Part shown: positions 45,779 to 53,757 of the stretch, piece by piece | Position numbering within the stretch: the first letter of the stretch is position 1 | Layout of the letters: each line of letters starts with the position of its first letter | Source: Rhizobium rhizogenes NBRC 13257 | GTDB taxonomy: Bacteria; Pseudomonadota; Alphaproteobacteria; Rhizobiales; Rhizobiaceae | Direction: 5' to 3' | NCBI RefSeq assembly: GCF_000696095.1 | Contig: NZ_BAYX01000007.1 | Span: 186,001-250,000 of the forward strand | DNA: 64,000 bases | Notes under the pieces: model-generated | Databases searched by the model: none | Seen by the model: the letters and a program-made list of their open reading frames with translations, nothing else | What the model was told of the DNA's origin: nothing | Program-made: the position numbers and the translations under genes

Positions 45779-45788
45779 TTATCTATAA
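45779..45788. promoter_or_regulatory. BioR-like box upstream of bioY
   Basis: TTATCTATAA, an exact match to the BioR consensus, 22 bases before the bioY start codon and just after a TAGAAT -10-like hexamer (45766-45771), the place where a repressor would block transcription. Confidence 0.75.
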
Positions 45789-45810
45789 TTTGACACTGAG
45801 GAGCGACAGC

Positions 45811-46386
45811 ATGACTCATCCCACCGCCAGCCCCGTCGAGAGCCGGCTTACATCTCCCGTGCGAACCGCGCTGACAATCATTGCCGGCGCGGCGCTGATG
45901 ACGATTGCCGCCAAGACGCAGATTCCGTTCTGGCCTGTACCGATGACCCTGCATACGCTCGCCGTCATGGCATTCGCGATCGCCTTTGGGCCGCGCATCG
46001 CCGTCTCGATTTTCCTGACCTATCTCGCAGCCGGCGCCGCGGGGCTGTCCGTCTTCTCCGGCTCGCCGGAGCGCGGCATCGGGCTTGCCTATATGGTCGG
46101 ACCAACAGGCGGCTATCTCGCCGGTTATCTTGCCGCCTCCTGGCTGGTCGGCACACTGGCGCTTGGCAAAGGCACCTTCGGACGGGTGAGCGCGATGCTC
46201 ATCGGTCTCGTGACTGTCTATGCACTCGGCGCGGCATGGCTCGCGGCCTATGTGCCACTCGATCGCCTGCTGAGCGTCGGCGTCGTGCCGTTCCTACTCG
46301 GCGACCTCATGAAAATCGGCCTTGTTGCGGCAGGTGCAGCGACGCTCCCGGCCACGTTCACACAGCTGCGGGGTAAGCGCCCATGA
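45811..46386 (+). CDS. bioY: Biotin transporter S-component BioY
   Basis: Membrane protein of 191 residues with about six hydrophobic segments and the BioY pattern (IPFWPVPMTLHTLAVMAFAIAFGP; VGPTGGYLAGYLAASWLVG). It binds and imports biotin, alone or with BioMN/EcfAT. The ATG at 45811 follows GAGGAG; a TTG at 45790 adds seven residues. Its stop overlaps the bioB start (ATGA). The coupling with bioB and the BioR boxes indicates joint biotin-controlled expression. Confidence 0.93.
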   Translation: MTHPTASPVESRLTSPVRTALTIIAGAALMTIAAKTQIPFWPVPMTLHTLAVMAFAIAFGPRIAVSIFLTYLAAGAAGLSVFSGSPERGIGLAYMVGPTGGYLAGYLAASWLVGTLALGKGTFGRVSAMLIGLVTVYALGAAWLAAYVPLDRLLSVGVVPFLLGDLMKIGLVAAGAATLPATFTQLRGKRP

Positions 46387-47369
46387 TGGCGGCGGACGGT
46401 ACGATCCGGCATGACTGGGCCATCGACGAAATCGTCGCTCTGCACAATCTGCCTTTGCTGGAGCTTGTCGGGCGGGCCAATGCCGTGCACCGCATGCATC
46501 ACGACCCGAACAAGGTTCAGAAGGCCAGCCTGCTGTCCATCAAGACCGGCGGCTGCCCGGAAAATTGCGCCTATTGCCCGCAATCGGCGCATCATCGCGA
46601 GGTGGATCTGACCCGGGACAGGCTGATGGATCCTGAAAGCGTGGTGGCGATGGCTGCGACCGCCAGGGCGGCGGGAGCGGAGCGCTTCTGCATGGGTGCG
46701 GCCTGGCGCCAGGTCCGCGACGGCCGCGAGTTCGATGCCGTCATCGAAATGGTCAAGGGCGTCCGCGCACTCGGCATGGAGGCTTGCGTCACGCTCGGGA
46801 TGCTGAAACCCCATCAGGCCGAACGGCTCGCCGCCGCCGGTCTCACCGCCTATAACCACAATCTCGATACCAGCCCGGAATTCTACGGGCAGATCATCAC
46901 GACGCGCACCTATCAGGACCGGCTGGATACGCTGGCGACGGTGCGATCCTTCGGCATCGACCTGTGTTGCGGTGGCATTATCGGCATGGGCGAAACGATC
47001 CGTGACCGCGCATCGATGCTGCATATCCTTGCGGCAATGGAGCCGCACCCCGAAAGCGTGCCAATCAATGCGCTTGTTCCCGTCGAGGGCACGCCTCTGG
47101 CAAAGCGACCGGTGATAGCCCCCCTGGAGCTGGTACGTATGGTAGCCACGGCCCGCCTCGTCATGCCGGCCTCAACGGTACGGCTTTCAGCCGGCCGGTC
47201 GAACCTCAATCGCGAAGCACAGATCCTGTGTCTCGTCGCAGGCGCCAACTCCGTCTTCTACGGTGATACGCTGCTGACGACACCCAATGCCGGCATTGGC
47301 GAGGATGCCGAACTCTTCGCCGCGATCGGGGAGCTGGATTGCGACCACGTTTCCGCTTCCGCGGCGTGA
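46383..47369 (+). CDS. bioB: Biotin synthase
   Basis: Radical SAM enzyme of 328 residues that inserts sulfur into dethiobiotin. The [4Fe-4S] cysteines are in CPENCAYCPQS (Cys58, Cys62 and Cys65). Downstream, YNHNLDTSPEFYGQIITTR and LSAGRSNLNREAQILCLVAGANS are characteristic. It overlaps bioY by four bases. No bioF, bioD or bioA follows, so only the last step and the importer are here. The convergent dinB-like gene ends four bases away. Confidence 0.95.
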   Translation: MMAADGTIRHDWAIDEIVALHNLPLLELVGRANAVHRMHHDPNKVQKASLLSIKTGGCPENCAYCPQSAHHREVDLTRDRLMDPESVVAMAATARAAGAERFCMGAAWRQVRDGREFDAVIEMVKGVRALGMEACVTLGMLKPHQAERLAAAGLTAYNHNLDTSPEFYGQIITTRTYQDRLDTLATVRSFGIDLCCGGIIGMGETIRDRASMLHILAAMEPHPESVPINALVPVEGTPLAKRPVIAPLELVRMVATARLVMPASTVRLSAGRSNLNREAQILCLVAGANSVFYGDTLLTTPNAGIGEDAELFAAIGELDCDHVSASAA

Positions 47370-47373
47370 ATGA

Positions 47374-47937
47374 TTAACGCATCAGCATCGTCTCGTCCCA
47401 GCCAAGCGCCATCAGTTCCTCGCCGCGAAACCTGGCATCATCTGCAACGATGAATTCATCCAGTTGCGGCGGGGCAATGCTGCTGCCAGCGAGCATGGCA
47501 TGCACCTGGCCACGATGATGGGTCTGGTGCTGGAAAAGATGGCTGAGCACGTCCTCGGCCCGCTCGCGCTGGATACGATTGCTGCGATGAAGGTCGATCA
47601 CCCTTGCCAGCGCGTCAGAATCGAGGGCCCCGCTGAGAACAACAAGTCGCCGGTCAACGCTGCCCTGCTCGACCGACAGGGCCTCGAGCGTGTCGAACGG
47701 CTCTTCAATATCGAAAGCCTTCATGCCGAGCGTGCCGCCTTCCAGCGCATCGACGTAAAACCAATCGACGATCAGGATATGATTGAGCGTCGCCTTGATC
47801 GATGGGAAGAAACTGACACGTTTCGCCTCGAACTCGCCGGGCTGCAGTGCCGCGCAGGCCCGATATAGCCGGGCGTTCGCCAGGGCATTGTTGTAAGCCA
47901 GCTTGCGGAAGACACGGGTCGGATCGAAAGCGGACAT
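47374..47937 (-). CDS. DinB-family protein
   Basis: Four-helix-bundle protein of 187 residues. The DinB pattern is FRKLAYNNALANARLYRACAAL, TLNHILIVDWFYVDAL and SHLFQHQTHHRGQVHAML, in which the histidines of NHI and HHRGQVH form the metal site. DinB-like proteins include thiol transferases (bacillithiol/mycothiol type) and damage-induced proteins of unknown activity. It starts a few bases downstream of the Nudix gene on the same strand. Confidence 0.85.
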   Translation of the reverse strand: MSAFDPTRVFRKLAYNNALANARLYRACAALQPGEFEAKRVSFFPSIKATLNHILIVDWFYVDALEGGTLGMKAFDIEEPFDTLEALSVEQGSVDRRLVVLSGALDSDALARVIDLHRSNRIQRERAEDVLSHLFQHQTHHRGQVHAMLAGSSIAPPQLDEFIVADDARFRGEELMALGWDETMLMR

Positions 47938-47951
47938 GTGGCATTCCCCCT

Positions 47952-48461
47952 CTAGGCTTTGTCCAGATCGCCATCCCGCCAGACCAGATGACGCGGCGCA
48001 GGCGGCAGGTTCTCGATCTCGTCAGCGATGAAATAGGGAGGGATATCGAGAGCGACCAGCGCCTCTTTCGTCGCTCGCACCCATTTGAATTCGAGATGGT
48101 TGTCGCCATCCTCGATACGGTGGACGATCCCCTCCGGGCGGAACGGAAAACTCTGCGGGATGTTCATCAAATAATAGAGCCCCAGTTCGTGCCAGTCGCG
48201 CTGCTCGTAGTGGAAGAAATTCTCCACCATCCAGAGCAGTCGCCCGACGGTCACCTCGACACCAAGCTCCTCGACCATCTCCCGCTGCAACGTCTCCTCC
48301 GACGTCTCGCCAATCTCGGCCCGGCCGCCCGGAAAGGTCCAGAACGGCTCGTGCTCGGCGCGATGGACCAGCACATGCCCCTCGCGAAAACCGAGACCCG
48401 CCACGCGTATCTGAAAGCGCGATTGACCGGCGTTTAGCCTGATAAGCCTACGTTTCGGCAT
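47952..48461 (-). CDS. Nudix hydrolase
   Basis: Pyrophosphohydrolase of 169 residues. The Nudix box matches the consensus G-x5-E-x7-REUxEExGU: GGRAEIGETSEETLQREMVEELGV (about residues 45-68). Substrate unknown; the flanking sequences are not those of MutT, RppH or ADP-ribose pyrophosphatase. I chose ATG 48461 after GGTGAGG. It overlaps the end of the phosphoesterase gene by 14 bases. Confidence 0.9.
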   Translation of the reverse strand: MPKRRLIRLNAGQSRFQIRVAGLGFREGHVLVHRAEHEPFWTFPGGRAEIGETSEETLQREMVEELGVEVTVGRLLWMVENFFHYEQRDWHELGLYYLMNIPQSFPFRPEGIVHRIEDGDNHLEFKWVRATKEALVALDIPPYFIADEIENLPPAPRHLVWRDGDLDKA

Positions 48462-49368
48462 TGCCCTCACCCAGATCGACCACGACGATTTCCGGCGGTA
48501 CGCCGAAGCGAACAGGCGCTACCGAACAGCCAAGGCCGCCGGAGACGATGAGATGGCGGCGCTCCTCGATGATATGACCATAGACGTACCGATCGCCATA
48601 GCGAGACGGTAGATAGGGCGACCAGCCGAGAATCCGGACCTGCCCGCCATGCGTATGGCCAGACAACGTCACCGACACCCGCGACGGCACGGTCGGGAAG
48701 ATATCAGGCTCATGAGCAAGCAGGATAATGGGCGCGGCGTCATTGACCTGCGCCAGCGTGCCATCGAGATCGTCAAGCCCCGTGGTCACCGGACGCCTCC
48801 AGCGGATGCTCCGACGCAGAGCGAGCTGATCCTCGAGACCCGCCAGCCAAAAACCGTATCCATCCTTTTCCAGGCGCGCCGCGCGATTGGAATAGACCGG
48901 AATTCCGACATCGGCCAATGCCTTGTGGCTGAAGGTCGGGCCATGGCCGCTCTTCTGCGCGGTCGCGTCGTGCCACCAGTCATGATTGCCGATGATGGCG
49001 TGCACGCCAAGCGGTGCCTTCAAGGCCGCCAGTTCCGCCGCCCAAATGCGATGGTCGACGCGGCCGGTCACAAACTCCGTCCCGGATGTATAATCGCCGA
49101 GCAAGACGATAATGTCGCCGCCCAGACTATTGGCATGTTCGCAAATGGAAGCGATGCGACCGGCCGTCATCCACGGCTCACAGGCATGAAGATCCGTCAG
49201 CACGACGATTTTCAGCCTCAAGCCCGACGTCCAGCCCGGCGGCGTCAACTGGTAGCGGGTCACGTTCAGACGGACGATGGGCTCAAATCCGAAGGCGTAG
49301 CCGCCGAGTGTCATCAGCCCGGCGATACTGCCGCCGAAAAGTTTCAGGAAACCGCGACGGCTGATCAC
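48448..49368 (-). CDS. Tat-exported metallophosphoesterase
   Basis: Calcineurin-like phosphoesterase of 306 residues. The N-terminus MISRRGFLKLFGGSIAG carries a twin-arginine signal (SRRGFLK) and hydrophobic core. The metal-binding motifs are in order: VLTDLHAC (DxH), LLGDYTSG (GD), GNHDWW (GNHD) and SGHTHGGQ (GHxH). It resembles the YaeI group, which acts outside the cytoplasm. The ATG overlaps the ruvB stop by four bases (ATGA). Confidence 0.9.
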   Translation of the reverse strand: MISRRGFLKLFGGSIAGLMTLGGYAFGFEPIVRLNVTRYQLTPPGWTSGLRLKIVVLTDLHACEPWMTAGRIASICEHANSLGGDIIVLLGDYTSGTEFVTGRVDHRIWAAELAALKAPLGVHAIIGNHDWWHDATAQKSGHGPTFSHKALADVGIPVYSNRAARLEKDGYGFWLAGLEDQLALRRSIRWRRPVTTGLDDLDGTLAQVNDAAPIILLAHEPDIFPTVPSRVSVTLSGHTHGGQVRILGWSPYLPSRYGDRYVYGHIIEERRHLIVSGGLGCSVAPVRFGVPPEIVVVDLGEGNAET

Positions 49369-50408
49369 TCAGCATCCCCTTGGAACAGCCCGAATTGCGC
49401 CGCCTCCAGCTCCTTCGGCGGCTGCAAGCCAAGATGTTTCCAGGCAATCGCCGTCAGCACGCGGCCGCGCGGCGTACGCTGGATGAAACCCTGCTGGATC
49501 ATATAGGGCTCGATAATATCCTCGATCGCGTCCCGCGGTTCGGAAAGACCCGCGGCGATGGTTTCGATACCGACCGGCCCGCCGCCGAAATTGACGGCGA
49601 TCATGTTGAGATAGCGTTTGTCGAGCTGATCAAAGCCGACATTGTCGACCAGCAATCGTGTCAGCGCCTCGTCGGCGATCTCACGAGTTACCGCCTCAGC
49701 CTTTGCAACCTCGGCAAAATCGCGCACGCGGCGCAGCAGGCGACCGGCGATGCGCGGCGTTCCACGGGCGCGCCTAGCAATCTCCCGCGCGCCCTCTTCG
49801 GTGATGCCGAGCCCCATCAACCGCGCGCCGCGCCTGACGATCAGCTCCAGCTCCTCGACCGTGTAGAAGCTCAGACGCACCGGAATGCCGAAACGATCGC
49901 GCAGCGGCGTCGTCAGCAGGCCGAGACGGGTGGTGGCAGCGACCAGCGTGAATTTCGCCAGATCGATCTTGACCGAGCGCGCCGCCGGACCTTCGCCGAT
50001 GATCAGATCGAGCTGGAAATCCTCCATGGCCGGATAAAGGATTTCCTCGACCGCCGGATTGAGACGATGGATTTCATCGATGAAGAGCACATCGCGCTCT
50101 TCGAGATTGGTGAGAAGCGCGGCAAGATCGCCGGCCTTGGCAATGACAGGACCGGACGTCGAGCGGAAGTTGACGCCGAGTTCCTTGGCCATGATCTGCG
50201 CCAGCGTCGTTTTGCCTAGACCGGGCGGCCCGACGAACAGCACATGGTCCAGCGCCTCGCCACGCCCCTTGGCGGCTTCGATGAAGACCTTCAGATTGGC
50301 ACGAGCCTCCGCCTGGCCGGTGAACTCATCCAGCGACTGCGGCCGGAGCGTCACATCCAGATCTTCGCCCCGCTTTTCCGGCGATATCAGGCGCGCGGCT
50401 TCACTCAT
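49365..50408 (-). CDS. ruvB: Holliday junction branch-migration helicase RuvB
   Basis: AAA+ motor of 347 residues. The N-terminal RPQSLDEFTGQ, Walker A GPPGLGKT (about residues 62-69), Walker B LFIDEIHRL, sensor 1 AATTRLGLLT and the C-terminal winged helix with QGFIQRTPRGR are all present. With RuvA it drives branch migration in recombination repair. It starts 164 bases after ruvA's stop and is coupled to the phosphoesterase gene downstream. Confidence 0.97.
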   Translation of the reverse strand: MSEAARLISPEKRGEDLDVTLRPQSLDEFTGQAEARANLKVFIEAAKGRGEALDHVLFVGPPGLGKTTLAQIMAKELGVNFRSTSGPVIAKAGDLAALLTNLEERDVLFIDEIHRLNPAVEEILYPAMEDFQLDLIIGEGPAARSVKIDLAKFTLVAATTRLGLLTTPLRDRFGIPVRLSFYTVEELELIVRRGARLMGLGITEEGAREIARRARGTPRIAGRLLRRVRDFAEVAKAEAVTREIADEALTRLLVDNVGFDQLDKRYLNMIAVNFGGGPVGIETIAAGLSEPRDAIEDIIEPYMIQQGFIQRTPRGRVLTAIAWKHLGLQPPKELEAAQFGLFQGDAE

Positions 50409-50572
50409 GTCAGACGTTCCATTCCCGGTATGCGTTTCGCGGTTTTGCTATCGAGGATCACGACGACGACGCCATGGTCTGCCCCTCCGTGATCATCGTT
50501 CTGCGGAAGAGCAGCACGAGTCGATCCCCTTACTTTGAGACAATAGTAAGGAATGGGAAAAGGTGCAAAGAA
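50409..50572. other. Gap between ruvA and ruvB
   Basis: A 164-base intergenic region, longer than in most ruvAB operons. It includes an AGTAAGGAATGGG-type AT/GC mixture. No gene or clear regulatory element is seen. Confidence 0.3.
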
Positions 50573-51187
50573 TCACCGCGACAGTTCCTTCAAACCCAGA
50601 CGGATCAGCTTGGCGCTATCGGCCTCGTCTCCGGCCACCTTCATCGCTGCCGCGATGGCATTCGCAGCCTGATCGCGGGAATAGCCGAGATTGGTGAGCG
50701 CCGAGACCGCATCGGATACTGGCGCCGGGGCAACGCCCTCGCCCAATTCCTGCTTGAAGCCGATGTTCGTCGCCTCGCCGGCAAAGGCGGGCACCTTGTT
50801 CTTGAGTTCGGTGACAATCCGCATCGCTACCTTCGGCCCGACGCCCGGTGCCCGCGATACGGCAGTGCGATCCTGCAGCGCGATAGCGTTGGCAAGTTCG
50901 GATGGCGTCAGCGTCGACAGCAAAGCCAGCGCCACCTTGGCGCCAACGCCCTGCACGGTCTGCAGAAGGTTGAACCATTCCCGCTCCAGCACCGCCATGA
51001 AGCCAAAAAGCCGGATTTGGTCCTCGCGGACATAGGTCTCGATGAAGAGAATACAGGCCTCGCCGACCGAGCCGAGCCTCGACAGGGTCCGCGCCGAGCA
51101 ATAGGCGACGTAGCAGACACCATGCACATCCACGAGCGCATAGTCCTCGCCGATCTCTTCGATAGTGCCTTTCAGCTTGCCGATCAT
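50573..51187 (-). CDS. ruvA: Holliday junction DNA-binding protein RuvA
   Basis: Holliday-junction binding protein of 204 residues. The N-terminal OB-fold (MIGKLKGTIEEIGEDYALVDV), two HhH motifs (LLQTVQGVGAKVALALLSTL; ALQDRTAVSRAPGVGPKVAMRIVTEL) and the C-terminal RuvB-binding domain (TNLGYSRDQAANAIAAAM) are clear. The start is 12 bases after the vapC stop on the same strand. Confidence 0.96.
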   Translation of the reverse strand: MIGKLKGTIEEIGEDYALVDVHGVCYVAYCSARTLSRLGSVGEACILFIETYVREDQIRLFGFMAVLEREWFNLLQTVQGVGAKVALALLSTLTPSELANAIALQDRTAVSRAPGVGPKVAMRIVTELKNKVPAFAGEATNIGFKQELGEGVAPAPVSDAVSALTNLGYSRDQAANAIAAAMKVAGDEADSAKLIRLGLKELSR

Positions 51188-51199
51188 GAATGATGTCCG

Positions 51200-51613
51200 T
51201 CAGGGGTGGGTTTCGGGAGTGATGAGGTCAAGCGAAGGAAAGTATGAGCGATACCCCTTTGGGTCTCGCGTCAGTATGGAATAACCGCGCACCGCAGCAT
51301 GCGCGCCGATCAAAAAATCAGGAAGAATGCGCTCTCTCCCGCCGCCAACCTGACGGTAAACCCTAAAAGCCGCAGCCGCTGCAAAAGCTGCCGACCAAGG
51401 CAGGCTCTCCCGGCGAAATTCGCTCTGCGGCAACAGTTCGTCCACACGATCCATGCTGCTGTAACGCACCGAAAATTCCGCATAGATGATGGGATTGATA
51501 ACGACCGGCCCCTGCTTGAAAGCGGAGAAAACCTGACCGCTGGACCAACCATGCCAGGCAGAACCGGGTATGGCCAAATCAACCAGCACATTCGTGTCGA
51601 CGATCGTGACCAT
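51200..51613 (-). CDS. vapC: VapC-type PIN-domain toxin
   Basis: PIN-domain endoribonuclease of 137 residues, the toxin of a type II module. The catalytic acidic residues are all present: Asp6 (IVDTNVLVD), Glu46 (IIYAEFSV), Asp99 (ILPDFLIGAHA) and Asp117 (LTRDPKGY). The start is two bases after the end of the restored antitoxin frame. With vapB it lies between ruvC and ruvA, an unusual place for a toxin-antitoxin module. Confidence 0.88.
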   Translation of the reverse strand: MVTIVDTNVLVDLAIPGSAWHGWSSGQVFSAFKQGPVVINPIIYAEFSVRYSSMDRVDELLPQSEFRRESLPWSAAFAAAAAFRVYRQVGGGRERILPDFLIGAHAAVRGYSILTRDPKGYRSYFPSLDLITPETHP

Positions 51614-51615
51614 GA

Positions 51616-51866
51616 TTACCGGTCACGCGTCAGCGACATCAGCGCTTCGGCATCGATATCCTGATCGCCGGTGCCTTCCAGGCGTTTAAGAGTAGCCATG
51701 AACCGATCAAGCCGTGCCGATCCTCGATCTCTCGCTTGCCGTTCTTCGGCGAAACAACCAGCTTTCCGTCCTCGACGGAAAATATGACTTCGCTATTGAG
51801 CTCTATGCCAGCCAACTCGCGCAAATCGCGGGGGATGGTCACCTGCCCTTTGGATGTCACACGCAT
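51616..51866 (-). pseudogene. AbrB/MazE-type antitoxin with apparent frameshift
   Basis: The first 45-50 residues from ATG 51866 are a standard AbrB/MazE (swapped-hairpin) DNA-binding domain: MRVTSKGQVTIPRDLRELAG, then SEVIFSVEDGKLVVSPKNGK. After about 51745 this frame runs on without toxin-binding motif, but the -1 frame encodes LDRFMATLKRLEG followed by GTGDQDIDAEALMSLTRDR and ends at 51616, two bases before vapC. That is the normal antitoxin C-terminus. A one-base deletion within about 51721-51745 would restore an 83-residue protein. I see no slippery heptamer for programmed frameshifting. Confidence 0.7.
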
Positions 51867-51928
51867 TCTTGTTCTCCAGATCTCCGCAGTAAGAATTATC
51901 ATTACCACGAGAACAAGTCAAGAACAAA

Positions 51929-52441
51929 CTACCCCGCCAATGCCGCTTGCCGCAGCCGGTTGGCACCGCGATTGTGGGCGTGACAGATAGCGATGGCGAG
52001 CGCGTCGGCGGCGTCATTGCCTTTGAACTCCGCCTTCGGCATCAGGATCTTCAGCATCATGTGGATCTGCTGCTTCTCGCCGTGGCCGACACCGATCACC
52101 GCCTTCTTGACGGCATTCGGGGCATACTCGGCAACCGGCAAGCCGGCGCGGGCCGGCACCAGCATGGCAATGCCGCGCGCCTGGCCGAGCTTAAGCGTCG
52201 CCACCGCGTCCTTGTTGACGAAGGTCTGCTCGACCGCCGCCTCGTCCGGCTTGTAGCCATGGACGATATCGGCAAGCCCGTCGTGAAGCTGGCAGAGGCG
52301 GGAAGCTAGATCCATATCGCCATCCGAGGTCACAGTTCCCGAGGCAACGAAGCGCAGGGAGTTGCCAAGCGTATCGATCACGCCCCAGCCGGTGCGGCGC
52401 AGGCCCGGATCGATGCCGATGATGCGAATCGTGTTTTGCAT
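51929..52441 (-). CDS. ruvC: Holliday junction resolvase RuvC
   Basis: Endonuclease of 170 residues cutting Holliday junctions. The first catalytic aspartate is in IIGIDPGLRRTGWG (about residue 11); further conserved regions are AVEQTFVNKDAVATLKLGQARG, with the catalytic Glu, and GNDAADALAIAICHAH, with the C-terminal acidic pair. It is separated from ruvA by the vapBC module. Confidence 0.95.
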   Translation of the reverse strand: MQNTIRIIGIDPGLRRTGWGVIDTLGNSLRFVASGTVTSDGDMDLASRLCQLHDGLADIVHGYKPDEAAVEQTFVNKDAVATLKLGQARGIAMLVPARAGLPVAEYAPNAVKKAVIGVGHGEKQQIHMMLKILMPKAEFKGNDAADALAIAICHAHNRGANRLRQAALAG

Positions 52442-52637
52442 AGGCTCAACCTATCTTTCGACGTTGAGATGTGCCAGCAAAATGTGAACAAAACAAAAAC
52501 ATCTCACAGCCGAGTGCCCATTTCCGGCACTTTGAAAGCGCGGCGAGAAAATCGCCAAGGCGGGGGTTTGGAATGACGTGTCCGCGCTCCTACATGGGAA
52601 GCATCAAACCTCCCTTTCACCACGCAGGTCTCTTGCC

Positions 52638-53636
52638 ATGGTCCCCTTTTCCATTCTTGATCTTTCGCCCGTTGCCGAAGGCAGCACCGTCAGCCAATCC
52701 TTCGAAGGCTCGAAGCGTATGGCACAAAAGGCGGAGGAGCTTGGCTACACGCGATTCTGGCTGGCCGAGCATCATGGCATGCCGGGCGTTGCCAGCGCTG
52801 CCACGGCGGTCGTCATCGGCCATGTCGGGGCTGCGACCTCGCGCATCCGCATCGGCTCGGGCGGCGTCATGCTACCCAACCATGCGCCGCTGGTGATCGC
52901 CGAGCAGTTCGGCACGCTGGAAGCCCTGTTTCCCGGCCGCGTCGATCTCGGCCTCGGCCGGGCTCCGGGCACAGATATGCGAACCGCCCAGGCGCTGCGC
53001 CGCAATCTCGACGCCGGCGCGCAAAGCTTCCCCAACGATATCATCGAGCTGCAACATCTGTTTAGCCCGGCCGACGAGAACCAGTCGATCCTCGCCGTGC
53101 CCGGCAATGGCGCGAAGGTGCCGATCTGGCTGCTCGGCTCGAGCCACTACAGCGCCCATCTCGCCGCCATGCTCGGCCTGCCCTATGCCTTCGCCTCACA
53201 TTTCGCTCCGGAAGCCCTGCTCGACGCTGTCGCCATCTACCGCGATCGCTTCCAGCCCTCGGCAACCCTCGACAAGCCCTATGTCATGGTCGGCGTCATG
53301 GGCTCAATGGCGGACACGGACGAGGAAGCGCAATATCACTTTACCTCCGCCGAGCAGCAATTCGTCAATCTGCGCCGCAATGTCCGCGGCCCCTTCCCGC
53401 GTCCGCGCAAGGACATGGACGATTTCTGGACGCCGATGGAGAAACTGAACGTCGAGCACACGCTGCGCTACGCCGTCGTCGGCTCACCCGCGACCGCAGA
53501 GGCAAAACTCTCGCAGTTCATCAAGGATACGGAAGCCGACGAGGTCATCATTTCAATGCCGATCCACGACATCGAGGCGCGGCTGAAGTCGGTGGAGCTG
53601 TTCGCCACGCTGCCGAGCTTCCAGAAGGCAGCATAA
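52638..53636 (+). CDS. Luciferase-like flavin-dependent oxidoreductase (LLM class)
   Basis: Flavin monooxygenase-like protein of 332 residues, of the YhbW/luciferase group: SILDLSPVAEGSTVSQSFEGS, YTRFWLAEHHGMPGVASAA, SRIRIGSGGVMLPNHAPLVIAEQFGTLEALFPGR and DLGLGRAPGTD are typical. ATG 52638 is preferred to an upstream in-frame ATG at 52578. Substrate unknown. It is monocistronic and ends next to a palindromic repeat. Confidence 0.88.
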   Translation: MVPFSILDLSPVAEGSTVSQSFEGSKRMAQKAEELGYTRFWLAEHHGMPGVASAATAVVIGHVGAATSRIRIGSGGVMLPNHAPLVIAEQFGTLEALFPGRVDLGLGRAPGTDMRTAQALRRNLDAGAQSFPNDIIELQHLFSPADENQSILAVPGNGAKVPIWLLGSSHYSAHLAAMLGLPYAFASHFAPEALLDAVAIYRDRFQPSATLDKPYVMVGVMGSMADTDEEAQYHFTSAEQQFVNLRRNVRGPFPRPRKDMDDFWTPMEKLNVEHTLRYAVVGSPATAEAKLSQFIKDTEADEVIISMPIHDIEARLKSVELFATLPSFQKAA

Positions 53637-53757
53637 CCACCTCCCCTTGATGGGGGAGGTCGCGCGGAACGCGCGGGTGGGGGTGACGCTCGGTATCCAC
53701 AGAAATCACCCCACCGCGGACCTTTGGTGCGACCCTCCCCATCAAGGGGAGGGTAGG
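53637..53757. repeat. RIME-like palindromic intergenic repeat
   Basis: This 121-base convergent gap is almost entirely an imperfect inverted repeat. Its left end (CCTCCCCTTGATGGGGGAGG, 53640-53659) matches the reverse complement of its right end (CCTCCCCATCAAGGGGAGGG), and the inner part GGGTGGGGGTGA pairs with TCACCCCACC. The size and form match the Rhizobium intergenic mosaic elements (RIME), which are dispersed in rhizobial genomes. It may also terminate both converging genes. Confidence 0.8.

Larger units (their letters stand above)
45469..45810. other. Region between sqdC and bioY with two BioR-like boxes
   Basis: A 342-base, AT-rich region. It holds a short hairpin after sqdC (ACGCTG / CAGCGT, 45476-45492), two BioR-like boxes (entered separately), an unexplained longer hairpin at 45543-45572 (CGATC-GGCAA / TTGCC-GATCG with a 4-nt bulge) and a GCAAAA...TTTTTTTGC pair ending in a T-run near 45613-45635. 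No credible ORF lies here. Confidence 0.5.
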
